Assembly (NCBI GenBank): GCA_016081115.2
Contig: CM071924.1
Span: 95,556,616 to 95,620,615, forward strand
Source of the DNA: Rehmannia glutinosa
Taxonomy: Eukaryota > Streptophyta > Magnoliopsida > Lamiales > Orobanchaceae
Length of the DNA stretch: 64,000 nucleotides
Reading direction: 5' to 3'
Positions 12,411 to 23,055 of this stretch are shown here, in pieces. Numbering within the stretch: the first letter of the stretch is position 1; each line of letters starts with the position of its first letter. Below the pieces are notes generated by a model, which worked only from the letters and a program-made list of their open reading frames with translations, did not search any database and was not told where the DNA came from. The translations under genes and the position numbers were made by a program.

Positions 12411-12821
12411 GACTGTAGAGAGAAGCTAGCAGAAGAGCAATCCAATTTTTTATTTATTAGCTGCCCTTTTTAAAACACTCCTTGTAACAAACCCTATTTT
12501 AATTAAAGCCCTTAAACTAAAAAAACCAACAGGTGGAGAAAAAACAGCTAAATCCCACCTGTGAAATTAATACAAATGATTCCACCACTAAAAATTCACA
12601 GAAAAAAAAAGATTTAATTTTTTTTCCAACTCTTCTTATTTTTTATTTTTTTATCATAAAAATCAAGAAAGGGCATGCAAAAGAAAAATATCTCCTGAAG
12701 AAATGATTATTTTTCAGAAATATCTCTTTCAAAAACACCATGCAATAATCAGAAGCATGAAAAAAACAAGAACAGACACCAATTTTTTTTTCCTTCTCTC
12801 CTTTTGTAGCTATCAGTGTGT

Positions 12822-12834
12822 GTATATATAAGTG
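12822..12834 (-). promoter_or_regulatory. Candidate TATA box of the IDD gene
   Basis: On the minus strand this reads CTTATATATACAC. It lies about 410 bp upstream of the IDD start codon, the only good TATA-like site in the upstream 600 bp. It implies a 5' leader of nearly 400 bases. No transcript evidence is available. Confidence 0.35.
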
Positions 12835-13074
12835 AATAAAGGGAAATTAATGGTAGTACAAAACGTGATGATTATAGTGGCAGACTTAGGATGGCCAACT
12901 CAAGTATATAAGAAAAAAATTTAGAAAAAAATTTAAAATCAAAATCCTAGATAATTATAGGCACGAAAATCCAGAAAAAGCAGGAATACTGCAAAGTAAA
13001 GTGTGTGTAATCTATTGCAAAAAAAAAAAAGTGTGTGTAATCTAATTTGTATTTTCATTTTTTTTGGGGGTTAG

Positions 13075-13285
13075 CGGATGGGATCTTCTATTCCAATATT
13101 GTGTTTCACCTTCTATTTTACCGCACAAGTAATTGTCACGTGTACAAAAATTATTATATTAAAATTCTACAATTTAGCCATGATTTATGCTCCAAAATTA
13201 ATATGTTAACTTCTATACATGTGGCAATCATTTGCTTTATGTAATAAGAGGTGAAACACCATCCCGAAATAGAAGATCTCATCCG
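13075..13285. mobile_element. 211-bp MITE with 5-bp target duplication
   Basis: Terminal inverted repeats: the left end is CGGATGGGATCTTCTATT, and the right end in reverse is CGGATGAGATCTTCTATT. Matching phrases GTGTTTCACCT follow on each arm. GTTAG flanks both sides (13070-13074 and 13286-13290). It is non-coding and the superfamily is uncertain. Confidence 0.7.
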
Positions 13286-13369
13286 GTTAGTTGGGTATGA
13301 AGCCGACTTACGCAAATATCAGGGAATTAAGATTCTTGACTTACATGAAATTTTAGTTCGGTTATACAA

Positions 13370-13565
13370 TCTTAGTCTTATAACTTTTTGGTATAGCAGT
13401 TTTGATCTTTGATGATTTTGCCTTTTAGTCAATTTTAGCTAAAGAACAAGAAAATTGTACGAATAAATGTAATATTGAAACACCCAATTATTAGAATCTA
13501 AATGACACAAAATTAGAACTTATAGGACTATAATTACACAAACTAGAACTTATCGGACCAAAATT
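13370..13565 (+). repeat. Dispersed repeat, copy A
   Basis: Phrases such as AGTCTTATAACTTTTTGGTA, TTTTGATCTTTGATGATTTT and TATTGAAACACCCAA reappear in the opposite orientation at about 14820-15025. The two copies face each other across a CACTA MITE. They are probably fragments of the same unidentified element. Confidence 0.5.
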
Positions 13566-13566
13566 A

Positions 13567-13886
13567 CACTACAAGAAAAAAACCGAATTACCTATTGGTA
13601 AATATTAAGATAATAATTGTAAAGTATATGTAAAATCGTTGTAGCTAAAAATTTACCAACAAAATCTAACATTGTCGGTATATAGTATTTCTACCGGTAA
13701 TTTTTAAAAAATATTAGTAATTTGTCGGTAATTGGTTGATATAGCTTGGGAAAAAAATAATATTTTTTATTCTATAGGTATTCTGTAGGTAACTGTAAAA
13801 TGCAGGTAACTATAAAATTTAGTGACAAAATCATTTTTGTCGGTAAATTGATAATTCTGTCGATAAACTGTAATTTTCTTGCAGTG
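13567..13886. mobile_element. CACTA-type MITE, copy 1
   Basis: A 320-bp element. The left end is CACTACAAGAAAA and the right end in reverse is CACTGCAAGAAAA, the classic En/Spm (CACTA) terminus. Inside are repeated 'CGGTAA' subterminal words and the phrase TGTAAAGTATATGTAAAAT, shared with the two other CACTA copies of this window. It has no transposase. A 3-bp target duplication is not clear. Confidence 0.75.
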
Positions 13887-14039
13887 GTGCACAAAATAAA
13901 ATTTTTACAGTATCAAATTTGCTATCTAATTAATTTATCTATAGTTACGAGACGAATTTTACAATTAAGCCATAATCATCTTAACTCATATGTTCTAATT
14001 ATAATTTATATAATCTTTTTTAATTGTTGATTTTGTTGC

Positions 14040-14819
14040 TTGATCATTTTAATTTATTTTATTAACTTTCAAAACTGACATATATAGCCACTTTCTGTCC
14101 TTTCTTTTGCTCCTGTTATAAAACACCCAAATCCTAAAAAGGGGTCATGAATTGAATGGAATGATTTATTAAAAGGAGGAATATTGTTAACACAAGAAAT
14201 TGATGAGAAGCTTAAAAAGCTGTAACAAATATGGTGGTAAAGCCAAAAGCTTAAAGGTTAAAGGCAAATTAAAGTGCAAGAATTTGATCAGGCTCTATCT
14301 CTTTTCTGTAGCCCCACGGCTTATATATAATTATTATTCAATTATCGGATTGACTATCAGCTTACACAATTATGGAATATTCATGTCAAATGGGAGACAA
14401 AAAGCTAGCTTTACTAAATTAACATTAGATTTGTAATCATTCTTACTCTGAAAGTTGTAATTATTCTGTTATCTCTATTCTTTTAATTTGCCAAAGGGAT
14501 AGTGAATTTTTTTTTACTTTAAATGACATTTTACCTTCCACGTATTCATTTTAGGAAAACTTTTATGTTGAACTAATCATAATTTATAGTACGTGGTCTA
14601 ATTATAAGGCTCTTTTTAAAAGATTTCTTTTATTTTTTAGAATAAAAAACAAATGGGTATTCTCTGTCATGTTGGTTTCCCAAAATGCTTAATTTCAAAA
14701 TTGGTCGATGACGATAGATGACTAGCAATTCTGGTCCTGCGAATTGAATATCTTAACTAGCTAGGTAGCAATTTTAATTTGGTACCTCAAGAATCTGATT
14801 AATTCTTTGCAATTTTGAT
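14040..14819. other. No gene seen
   Basis: AT-rich intergenic DNA. The 14200-14436 open stretch has no recognisable family, no splice support and skewed composition, so I do not call it a gene. Confidence 0.4.
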
Positions 14820-15025
14820 CTCAATAGTTCTAATTATTGCAATTTTGGTTGTACCAATTGTAATTGTGTATGATTTTAGATTCAATTTGGATGTTTCAAT
14901 ACTTTATTTGTTGTCGAATAACATTATCCTTTAACCGGTAAAAGTTACATGCATGGCTAAAATTGCTATATTGATTAAATGGTAAAATCGTCAAAAATCA
15001 AAATTGCTATTTCAATAAGTTATAA
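14820..15025 (-). repeat. Dispersed repeat, copy B (inverted)
   Basis: Read on the minus strand this matches the 13370-13565 segment, with the same order of phrases (AGTCTTATAACTTATTG, TTTTGATTTTTGACGATTTT, TATTGAAACATCC). The spacing between copies is about 1.3 kb. Confidence 0.5.
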
Positions 15026-15034
15026 GACTAACAA

Positions 15035-15165
15035 CAGCAACTCTAAGTGGTATTGATCGCCCATTATAAGTGTATTGGCCAGGAGTTCGAACCTTATATC
15101 TTTCAATTTCTTTAAAATTTGTCCTCTACCCTCCAACTACTTCTCCCGACTAAATAAAATAAAGA
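15035..15165 (+). mobile_element. SINE-like fragment (tRNA-derived head)
   Basis: Contains an A-box-like TAAGTGGTATTGATCG and a B-box-like GAGTTCGAACC spaced as in a pol III promoter. It is followed by a pyrimidine-rich body ending TTCTCCCGACTAAATAAAAT. A related copy is at 20450-20590. It is too diverged to be a tRNA gene. Confidence 0.5.
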
Positions 15166-15621
15166 AGAAGAAGTTATAAGGCTAATATTATCGTCAACAC
15201 TGCGAATTAAAATTCCTCCATGATTGTGTTTTTTAAGTTCCTCGTTATCTCGATATCCTTGTTGTGCACTATTTAATTTATCAAAGCCAAAAAAGCCCCA
15301 CCACAGGGAATTTCGAAGGTCTCTTCTTTTTCTCCGATTCTTTAACAACTTTTTTATCATATATATTCCAAACCTATATCCAAAGCCATATTGAAGTACT
15401 GGTGACACTTTATCCACTGAATCATCAAATTCTTGATACTAACATATAATTCCAAAACTGTGTATCACATTATGGCATTGGGTGACTAATTAATTCTGGG
15501 GTATATATGGAGACATATAGCATGTGCAAGTTGAAACAAAGCAATAAAATTAATGAAGACTAGTGGGTTAGAGTTATTTTTTATTGAAACTAATAGATAA
15601 ATAGATAGGTTTTTTTTTTTT

Positions 15622-15649
15622 GGGGGTGGGGGGTGGGGGTGGGGAGGGG
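15622..15649 (+). other. G-rich tract able to form a G-quadruplex
   Basis: Five runs of four to six G separated by single T or A follow a run of T. This fits the G-quadruplex pattern on the + strand. It lies 30 bp left of the CACTA element. Confidence 0.6.
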
Positions 15650-16106
15650 CCTATAAAATATAGAAATTTTATATATAAAATACTATAAGAAAATTTGAGT
15701 TTAATTTACCGATAGAATTCACCGACAAAAATGACTCTGTCACTATTTTTACGATTACCTCTGAGAATATTAACAGAATAAAAAAATATATTTTCCCAAA
15801 TTATACCGACAAATTACCGACAGAGAGCACATACAATTTTTAAATTTCTTGACAAAAATATTGTATGTATTTACCAACAATTTTAGATTATGTAGGTAAA
15901 TAATTACCTACAATGATATTACCTACAAGAATTTTACATACACTTTACAATCATCTTAATATGGGAAAATTGCAATTTTGGTCCCATAACTTTGGGGGTG
16001 TCAAAACTAGTTCCACTCGATTTTACTTTTTCAAAAACACCTGTAATTTACAAATTGTATCAAAACTAGTCCCACTCGATTTACTTTTTCAAAAACACCT
16101 GTAATT

Positions 16107-17571
16107 TGTTTGATAAATGGTTTTATCATGATTTTGATGATTTTGTTTTTACACCAAAACAATGTTTTTAAAGGTTGTCCAAATACTCCTAAATGGTTTT
16201 AATAATTTTGGAGTATTTCTTCAAGTTTATTTTCGACAAAATTGGACAACGCTTTTATATGATTTTGTGTCAAATGTTTTTACATCTAAAAATGTCCCTA
16301 TATGTTGTCCTAATACTCCCGATTGGTCTAAAATATTTTTACTATTTTTCGGAGTATTTCTTGTAGTTTATTTTTGATTTAAAATTGGACAACACATTTG
16401 TTTGAGCTCGATCGGCCGCTACTATAGGGCAACCGCACTGTGTTGAGTTTTGGAACAAAACGGATGAAGGAAAAGGGAGGAGGGCGGCGACGGTCATCTC
16501 GGGGACGACCGGTCAGCCCTGAAGGGGCGACCGACCCGACCTCGACGACCGGTACACGAACGTACCCACGAGAATAGACTCATTTTGCTTCTCAATTTTG
16601 ATCCCTCCAACCGGTCACACATAGGGGCGACCAGGCCGAACCCACCTCGACCAGGCCCCCCTGTGTAAAATTCGCAGAGAATTCAATTTCAACTTATCTC
16701 TCGTGCAACCGGTCGAACCCCCTTTTTTGATGACAGAAACTATCCGATTGAGTTTCTGAGGAGACAACTTTTCCTTAATTTGTGGGGTTGATTTCTACAC
16801 TATTTTCTTCAATTGTCTTGATATTTTTTTCTGATTTTGTGTCCCCAAGAGGAGCCTATTATGTACAAGACATCTTCTATGAATAGAGGAAGAATTGAAG
16901 CAACACAATAAGAGAGAAAACTACAACACAACAAGATACACTCAAGAATACACTTGTTCTTACATTGTCTTATTTCTTGTTGTAATTTGCCTAGCTATTC
17001 ACTTTCACATCCTTGAGGTCAGGCGTTTCTTGATTACACTTGCACTCTATTGTATTATCAATTATCGAGTTGTAATCTTGAATTTGGGTAATCATTCAAC
17101 ACAAGATATCCTTTTGAGTGTTCTTGTGGTAAGAACACACTTGGGTGATCTAGGTGTTAGGTGTAAGAAAATTGTGGTAATCTTCTTATTGAGGTGTTGA
17201 AGAATTTGGTATTCTTCAAGGTTGTAGATTGTGGTAATCTTCACTAGGTGCCGTTGGAGATTGTGGTAATCTCAAAGGTGGTGTTGAAGAAGAGTGTAGT
17301 GCTCTTCAAGGTGTTGTTGTAAGTTGGTGTTGTATTAATTTTTGGTAAATTAATAAAATCTTTTTCTTTTTGAAATCCATCCCAGGATATCTTGGGGTGG
17401 TAGAGGATTAGGCCCTAGGTGGGTTGAACCTCTATAAATCGGCGTGTGTTGTTTACATTCCGCACCTTTTTTTGTCTTTGAGCATTCGGTTTGAAAAAGA
17501 CGGCATAATCGAAAAAGATGGAGATAATCTATTCACCACCACTCTAGATTATCGTAGCGCTTGGACTTACA
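16107..17571 (+). mobile_element. Solo LTR of the inner retrotransposon family
   Basis: A 1465-bp LTR starting TGTTTGATA and ending GGACTTACA, flanked by TAATT on both sides (16102-16106, 17572-17576). It is similar along its length to the LTRs at 27063-28564 and 33449-34915, in the opposite orientation. No internal region is present, so it is a solo LTR left by recombination. It carries the CGACC-rich patch (16480-16730) and the hairpin array (17118-17307). Confidence 0.88.
17118..17307 (+). other. Hairpin array in the solo LTR (loop GTGGT)
   Basis: Consecutive short palindromes: stem GTGTTCTT with loop GTGGT, stem GAAGAAT with loop TTGGT, AGATT stems with loop GTGGT, and stem GAAGAGT with loop GTAGT. 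The strand shown is the LTR sense strand, so the hairpins could form in element RNA. Confidence 0.7.
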
Positions 17572-18180
17572 TAATTTACAAATTGTATCAATTTGAGGAC
17601 AAATCCCACCGTCGATTGGATTTTTCGGAATTTGTCACGTGATAAGCATGTGACTGAAATTTTGGGGATTTCTCACCCTCTTTGACACGGTGGAAATAAA
17701 ATGCTAACATGGAAAGAGATTTGGAGGGAAAAACACTCGTCACCACCATTTTCCCCAAATATGCCCAATTACAGGGTGTTGTGGTGTTTTTTCCTCCAAA
17801 TCTCGGTGACGACAGTTTTTTTCCCCCCAAATCTCTTTCCGCTACTTGTTTGGTATTTTATTTCCACTTTGTGTCAAAGAGGTGAGAAATCCCCAATTTT
17901 CGAGATCACGTGTTTATCACGTGACTAATTCGGCAAAAATTCCAATCGACGGTGGGATTTGTCCTCAAATTGATACAATTTATAAATTACAGGGTATTTT
18001 TGAAAAAGTGAAATCGAGTGGGACTAGTTTTGATACAATTTGTAAATTACAGGGTATTTTTGAAAAAGTAAAATCGAGTGGGACTAGTTTTGACACTCCT
18101 CAAAGTTCAGGACCAAAATTGTAATTTTCCTCTTAATATTTACCTACGAGAATGTAAACCGATTTTTTCTTATAGTGAAA

Positions 18181-18919
18181 AGTTATATTACTTATGCAAA
18201 AAAATTGAAGTCGAAGGAGGTGGTTGCGGCGGCCGGCCTCCTTGGCTCCGTTCCTGGGCATGTATATCTTTAAATTAATCATACTTCAGTTTAGAAGCAT
18301 TATGAAACCCATTTATTGGAATTAAATCGTAAACGTATTATAACACAAAGAACAAAAAGGGTGGCAAACATGCATGCCAATGTTTGGAGCTTTTTGCATT
18401 AATGGGAAAATAGGACGGACCCATTACCCATATGCATGCTAGCTTTAGTTTCTTGATTGATATAAACATGCATATATATACTTAATTATTAAACTCTGAT
18501 GATCAGAATCCTATGTTCTTGGATCATGTTGTGAATCATTCGTAGCTTTAATTTGAGATTCATGTTTCTTTTGATCTTTCCTTTTGATGAGATAAGGTTA
18601 GCTAAGTTTAAACTTCACCAATTCACCTTTTCATATCCTAATTAAAGAAAGAAAACGTTCTTGACACTAAAAAAAATACTCAAGACATTATAATAATTAG
18701 CATCTCTTTAATTTTTAGTCCTACTCATTGATGGGAAACTTGATTAATTTTGGAATCAGGAACTTTAGTCAATTTCTTGTATGATTATTTTTGTTCATAT
18801 TTCACATGTTATTCAAGAATCCAATTATTTATTCATTGAGCCCATTTACATATATAGGAATCCTATACTCAATTTGAAGCTACTTTATTTGACAAATTAC
18901 TACATTATTTAGAAAGGTA
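18181..18919. other. No gene seen
   Basis: AT-rich spacer. A short GC palindrome GGCGGCCGGCCTCC (about 18227-18241) is an outlier, perhaps the edge of an old insertion. Confidence 0.4.
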
Positions 18920-19385
18920 AATCACATGTACCGACTTAGGGTCCCAAAAAAGCGAGGTGAGTTACTTTGCGGAGTGACATGACTTAGGATTCCAAAAGCG
19001 AGATGAGGTACTTTGTTCGAGGTACCTAAAACAGAACATACACATTAGGCTAGCCGAGGTGAACCTAACTAAGGCCCTCCGATGCTTAAGTCGAGAATCG
19101 GGTAATTGAGGTATTTAGAAAGTTAAAGAGCAAGATAATTTACAATAATGATAAGTTACATTTTACCTTGAGTTTTATGTCGTATTTATAGTATTGTTCA
19201 CTGTGAAATGCGGATCATCATACACGTGGCGCTCCATCAATGGTGGAGGACTCGCGGCGACGGAGACATGGGCCTTCGGGTCGAGACCCATATAAAAAAG
19301 CCGTGGATTCTAGGGGCATCTTAGTAATTTCCGAGGCGAGGCCAAAATGATAATTTTGACCTATGCAAGGTTAGTATAGTAATTT
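18920..19385 (-). repeat. Possible LTR or retroelement fragment
   Basis: GC-richer than its surroundings, with phrases such as CCTCCGATGCTTAAGTCGAG that resemble plant LTR sequence, and a minus-strand TATA-like ACTATAAATACGA near 19180-19195. No paired copy or target duplication was found in the window, so ends and class are unproven. Confidence 0.4.
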
Positions 19386-20449
19386 TCAAATAGCACATGA
19401 GATATGATTTTCTATTCCATATTGTATATCATCACACATTCGACATTCCAAATATCTTTGTTAAGTGCATTTACGTGTCATTAATATACAAGTGCCATAT
19501 ATTTAAAATACTTTAAATACGAGATTAACATACTTTAGAATAGAGAATTCAGACGTAAATTTTGGAAATTTGAATCTTTAAAAGCTTTAACATATACCAA
19601 TCAGCTTCAAGCTGAGGCCCGTGGTAATTAACAACAAATTAATTATCTATTTCATGCCCAATATATAGTCGTTTAGTGCTATACTTTAGCTAGGATGCAA
19701 AGAGTTTAATTAAGGAAATAAAATTGATATATTTTTTTCTAACATTTATAATTTTTGACTTAATGATTAAATGCTCGATACTAATAATAATATTTAAAAT
19801 AATTTTGGATGCCATGGAGTACAAAAGATGAGAATATATTTGATGAGTAGTGGGGAGGAATAACCAAAAGCCGGGCCCATACTTTTATTCACGGGTCTTC
19901 TATTTCCAGATTCTCTCATTGCACTTGAGCCCCTGCAAAATACACATATTACATATATACAACCCATGCTTTATTGCTTTATAAAATGCATCCTCAGTTT
20001 CCACATATTTTGTATTTTGTATTTTTGTGTGTGTGTGTGTGTGTATAATTTAGTAAAGATAAAGTAAGTATTTACTTGGTTAAACTGAGAATGTTTGTGG
20101 GAGTTCAAAAAATAACTTGTGAATTTCCTTATTTAGAGAACTTAATTACCCATCAATTTTAAGCCTTTTTTTTAAAAGAATATTATAATTTTCAAGTAGC
20201 CTTATATATATGTGTCTTATTATAACATCTTATAATATATTTTGACTGAAAAATATAATCTTGTTTAGTCAATAATCTTTTAGATAAAGAACTAAAAACC
20301 AGTAGCGTTTTTTTTTTTTTTCTCGATATCCCCATCGTAACGAGGAACAGAACCAATTTATTTCATGAGATAACTTAGATGAACTACTAGGTGCCAAGTT
20401 ATAAATAAAATAAAAATAAAGTAAAGTAAAACAAAATAAATATAATTCA
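19386..20449. other. No gene seen
   Basis: AT-rich intergenic DNA with a short (GT)n run near 20026-20044 and a T run near 20309. No coding, RNA or element signature is recognised. Confidence 0.45.
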
Positions 20450-20590
20450 GACCACGCGTTTTTTGTTCAAGTGGTATCACTAACTTTATAAGGGTGGTGA
20501 CCATGATTCGAACCCTATATCTTTCAGATTTTTCAAATTTATCTCATCCCTCCAACCACTACTCCCAACTTATTTTTTAAAAATAAATAT
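20450..20590 (+). mobile_element. SINE-like copy (tRNA-derived head)
   Basis: A-box-like CAAGTGGTATCACTAA and B-box-like GATTCGAACCC, then a body similar to the 15035-15165 fragment (CTATATCTTTCA, CTCCAACCACTACTCCCAACT). The tail is A-rich. It is not a functional tRNA gene. Confidence 0.55.
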
Positions 20591-21603
20591 AATTCAGAGC
20601 TAACTATACTTTCTTGATTTTTGGGTCTTTTATTGCACTCCTTCTTCGTAGATTTTTCTTGGCCCAAAAATGGGGCTGCAAGCCTGCAACCAGCCCATGA
20701 ATCCCATATGGCTGAATATTGCATCTTATCGCAAGGTTTGGTAGTTTCCATTTGTACACCATTAGCAAGCCCCAAATTAAAGCCCTTTAAGGTCTTAAGT
20801 TGTGTATTTGGACTAGCTGCAAAGCCCACCAGGCTTTGATGTAAGCTTTTCTTGGCCCACGTTCAACCTTACCTGTTATTCGTCTCATCGTCTGTAAGGT
20901 GAAAAGTGGGCTGAACGTTATAAATAACAGATACGATTTGTTTTCAGTACCCATATTTTACACCAGAGTTCAGCTCACTGTTTAAACTACCCATATAATT
21001 TTTTCAATATGTGAATGTCATTTCGGATTTTTATTTTAATTTTTACTGTATTTTGTATTGTAACATACTCATATAGATACATATTTAACATGGTCAATGT
21101 TAGGAGGTTTTACATTTGATCTATTTGGATCATCTAGAATCGACTTCTTGTAACTCTTATTCATCATGGAGGCTGGAGCCTGCAAAACGAACAAACAGTT
21201 CGAAATCCATGAAATTAGTTTTGGATACTCATTCAAAATTTCACGGATACCCATTCAACGCTCAAGTCAATAACGAACCTGTGAGATATCATTTTTTTAC
21301 ATCACTACGCACCTAAACAAATTGTCAAAATTGAAAGTATTTATACTCGAAGGTCGGAAAATGCATATGGTGCACAAATCATTTAGAGCTTCGTGGACAT
21401 TTTTTTTTGTAAAACACTCAAATGGTGGAGGGTTTAGGCAAATTCCTCAACCTGTATATAGCTTAGTGGACATGCGGACTCTAAGATATTCACATTAGAC
21501 ATTATCAAAGGATGAACTCCATTTTTGAGGGCCCCCACTTCCCTTGCCCTAGAGCTTCGTGGAGGATGTGAAGCGCGGGTTATGCATCAACTAGTCAGGG
21601 TCC
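20591..21603. other. No supported gene
   Basis: Overlapping open stretches on both strands at 20539-20839 and 21069-21316 have no recognisable domain and neither strand is favoured. No element ends are visible. Confidence 0.4.
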
Positions 21604-21786
21604 TTGGGCTGCCGAAGACTGAGTCACCACACAAGAAGTTCTCCTCCACCCTGTAAATCGTTACCAAAGATATTCGAACAACCACACTGTGGGGAGATGG
21701 GGAAATTCTGGGAGAGGATGAGGAGGAGATTCGACCCCAAATTGTTGTTCAATAACACGCCATTTGACTACTTCGGCTACATCTAA
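21604..21786 (+). CDS. Small unidentified ORF, 60 codons
   Basis: I do not recognise this product. It is an uninterrupted ATG-to-stop frame with a coding-like composition that differs from its AT-rich neighbours. The second half is basic and aromatic (FWERMRRRFDPKLL, then FDYFGYI). It could be a fragment of a gene carried here by an element, an exon, or chance. It sits 136 bp left of the gypsy LTR. No promoter or splice context supports it. Confidence 0.2.
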   Translation: MGCRRLSHHTRSSPPPCKSLPKIFEQPHCGEMGKFWERMRRRFDPKLLFNNTPFDYFGYI

Positions 21787-21922
21787 ATACTCATATGGAT
21801 AGTTTAGTTCATAACCCATATTGATCCTTTAGATATAGTTTAATGGGCTTTTATGGATCATTACATTAATAATAAACATGTATTTTTATGTATTAAATTA
21901 TATATATATATATATACACACA

Positions 21923-22073
21923 TGTAACGATCCAATTTTATGAAATTAAAGTATTATAAATTATTATTAAGAAAATATGAATTTATAAATTAAAGTGGTG
22001 CCAATAATTATCAAAACGTTGATTTAGAATTTTTAATTCTTAAGGAAAATATATAACGTTAATAATAATAAGA

Positions 22074-22117
<44 letters not shown>

Positions 22118-23005
22118 AATTCTTCCAAATTAAATATCCAAAATTTATTCCAAGCACAATCGGAAAAAAATAATTAAAAATATAATTCCAAAATTTAGTC
22201 CGATCATAATTATTTAAAATATAAATAAATCATGATTTATTCCACCATCCACAACATCATATCTTCAGTTCGATTCCTCAACCTGAAAGTCATGATAATA
22301 ATAGGGGTGAGCTTCATCTCGCTCAGTAGGGACATATCTGTCAATATTTAATATAACATGAAAAGCATTCACATAATTACAATAGTAAATTCATTAATTT
22401 CCTCTTTTTCCTCTGACTAGCCAGTTCCTGCATATAGCATTGCGGGTTCACCCCGAATATACGTTTGATCTCGGACCCTTTTCATGGCCCCTAGCTTATA
22501 TGAATTTATTTCCTCTTGACAGATATTGCAATCAATGAAGTATAATCATGGAACATTAAATAAAGACAAATAATATAGAAATCCCTACCTTAATAATCGC
22601 AGATATTCGATGTAGAAAAATGAACAATAAAAGTCATAGTCCTCGACCCCTTCGTTTTCTTATAATTATATGAAATTATATAATTAATATGTGATTTTAA
22701 TAAATTGTACTAATTAATGAAATAATTTGTAAAAATAAATATTGAAAGAAACTTGTGAATTGAGAATTATATATATATACATATACATAGAAAACTTGAA
22801 TAATAAGTAGAAAAAATATCATACTTTATAATTATATGAAATTTTGTGTAGAATTTGAGTATGAAATGATACATATTTATAGTAATTAATATTAACCCCT
22901 AATTACTCTAAAATAACCCCTAAACTCACCCCCCTAAACTGAACCCCTAACATAACCTCTATACTAACCTCTAATTTAAATATTAATTAAATATATGGGT
23001 TATCA
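21923..23005 (-). repeat. Gypsy 3' LTR (left)
   Basis: Starts TGTAACGATCC and ends GGGTTATCA on the + strand. It matches the split right LTR base for base over long stretches. It contains a longer (TTA)n run (22076-22117) than the right copy (26106-26125), a difference gained after insertion. Confidence 0.85.
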
Positions 23006-23055
23006 CATTCTACTCTCCTTAAATATAATTTCGCCCTCGAAATTCGATATCTTAC

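Larger units (their letters stand above)
15963..18130. mobile_element. Fold-back Mutator-like (MULE) element inside the CACTA element
   Basis: The ends are inverted: left GGGAAAATTGCAATTTTGG, right in reverse GGAAAATTACAATTTTGG. A 9-bp duplication TCTTAATAT flanks it (15954-15962, 18131-18139), the length typical of Mutator-like elements. Left arm 15963-16106 plus 17572-17775 pairs with right arm 17785-18130 almost end to end (about 350 bp per arm), so the element is nearly all inverted repeat. The left arm is split by a solo LTR. No ORF belongs to it. Confidence 0.8.
15681..18177. mobile_element. CACTA-type element, copy 2, host of two nested insertions
   Basis: The left end is TACTATAAGAAAA (first C replaced by T) and the right end in reverse is CACTATAAGAAAA. 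AAA flanks both sides (15678-15680, 18178-18180), matching the 3-bp duplication of CACTA elements. The CACTA part is only 15681-15962 and 18131-18177. The rest is a fold-back element with its own insertion. It has no transposase. Confidence 0.75.

Noticed and set aside
14200..14436. 78-codon ORF between repeats
   Set aside because: No family, no promoter or splice evidence, and a lysine-rich AT-driven composition.
20450..20590. tRNA gene from the A-box and B-box-like sequence
   Set aside because: The sequence does not fold into a cloverleaf and matches another SINE-like fragment at 15035.
20539..20839. Overlapping open frames on both strands
   Set aside because: Neither shows a domain, splice signals or codon bias that favours one strand.
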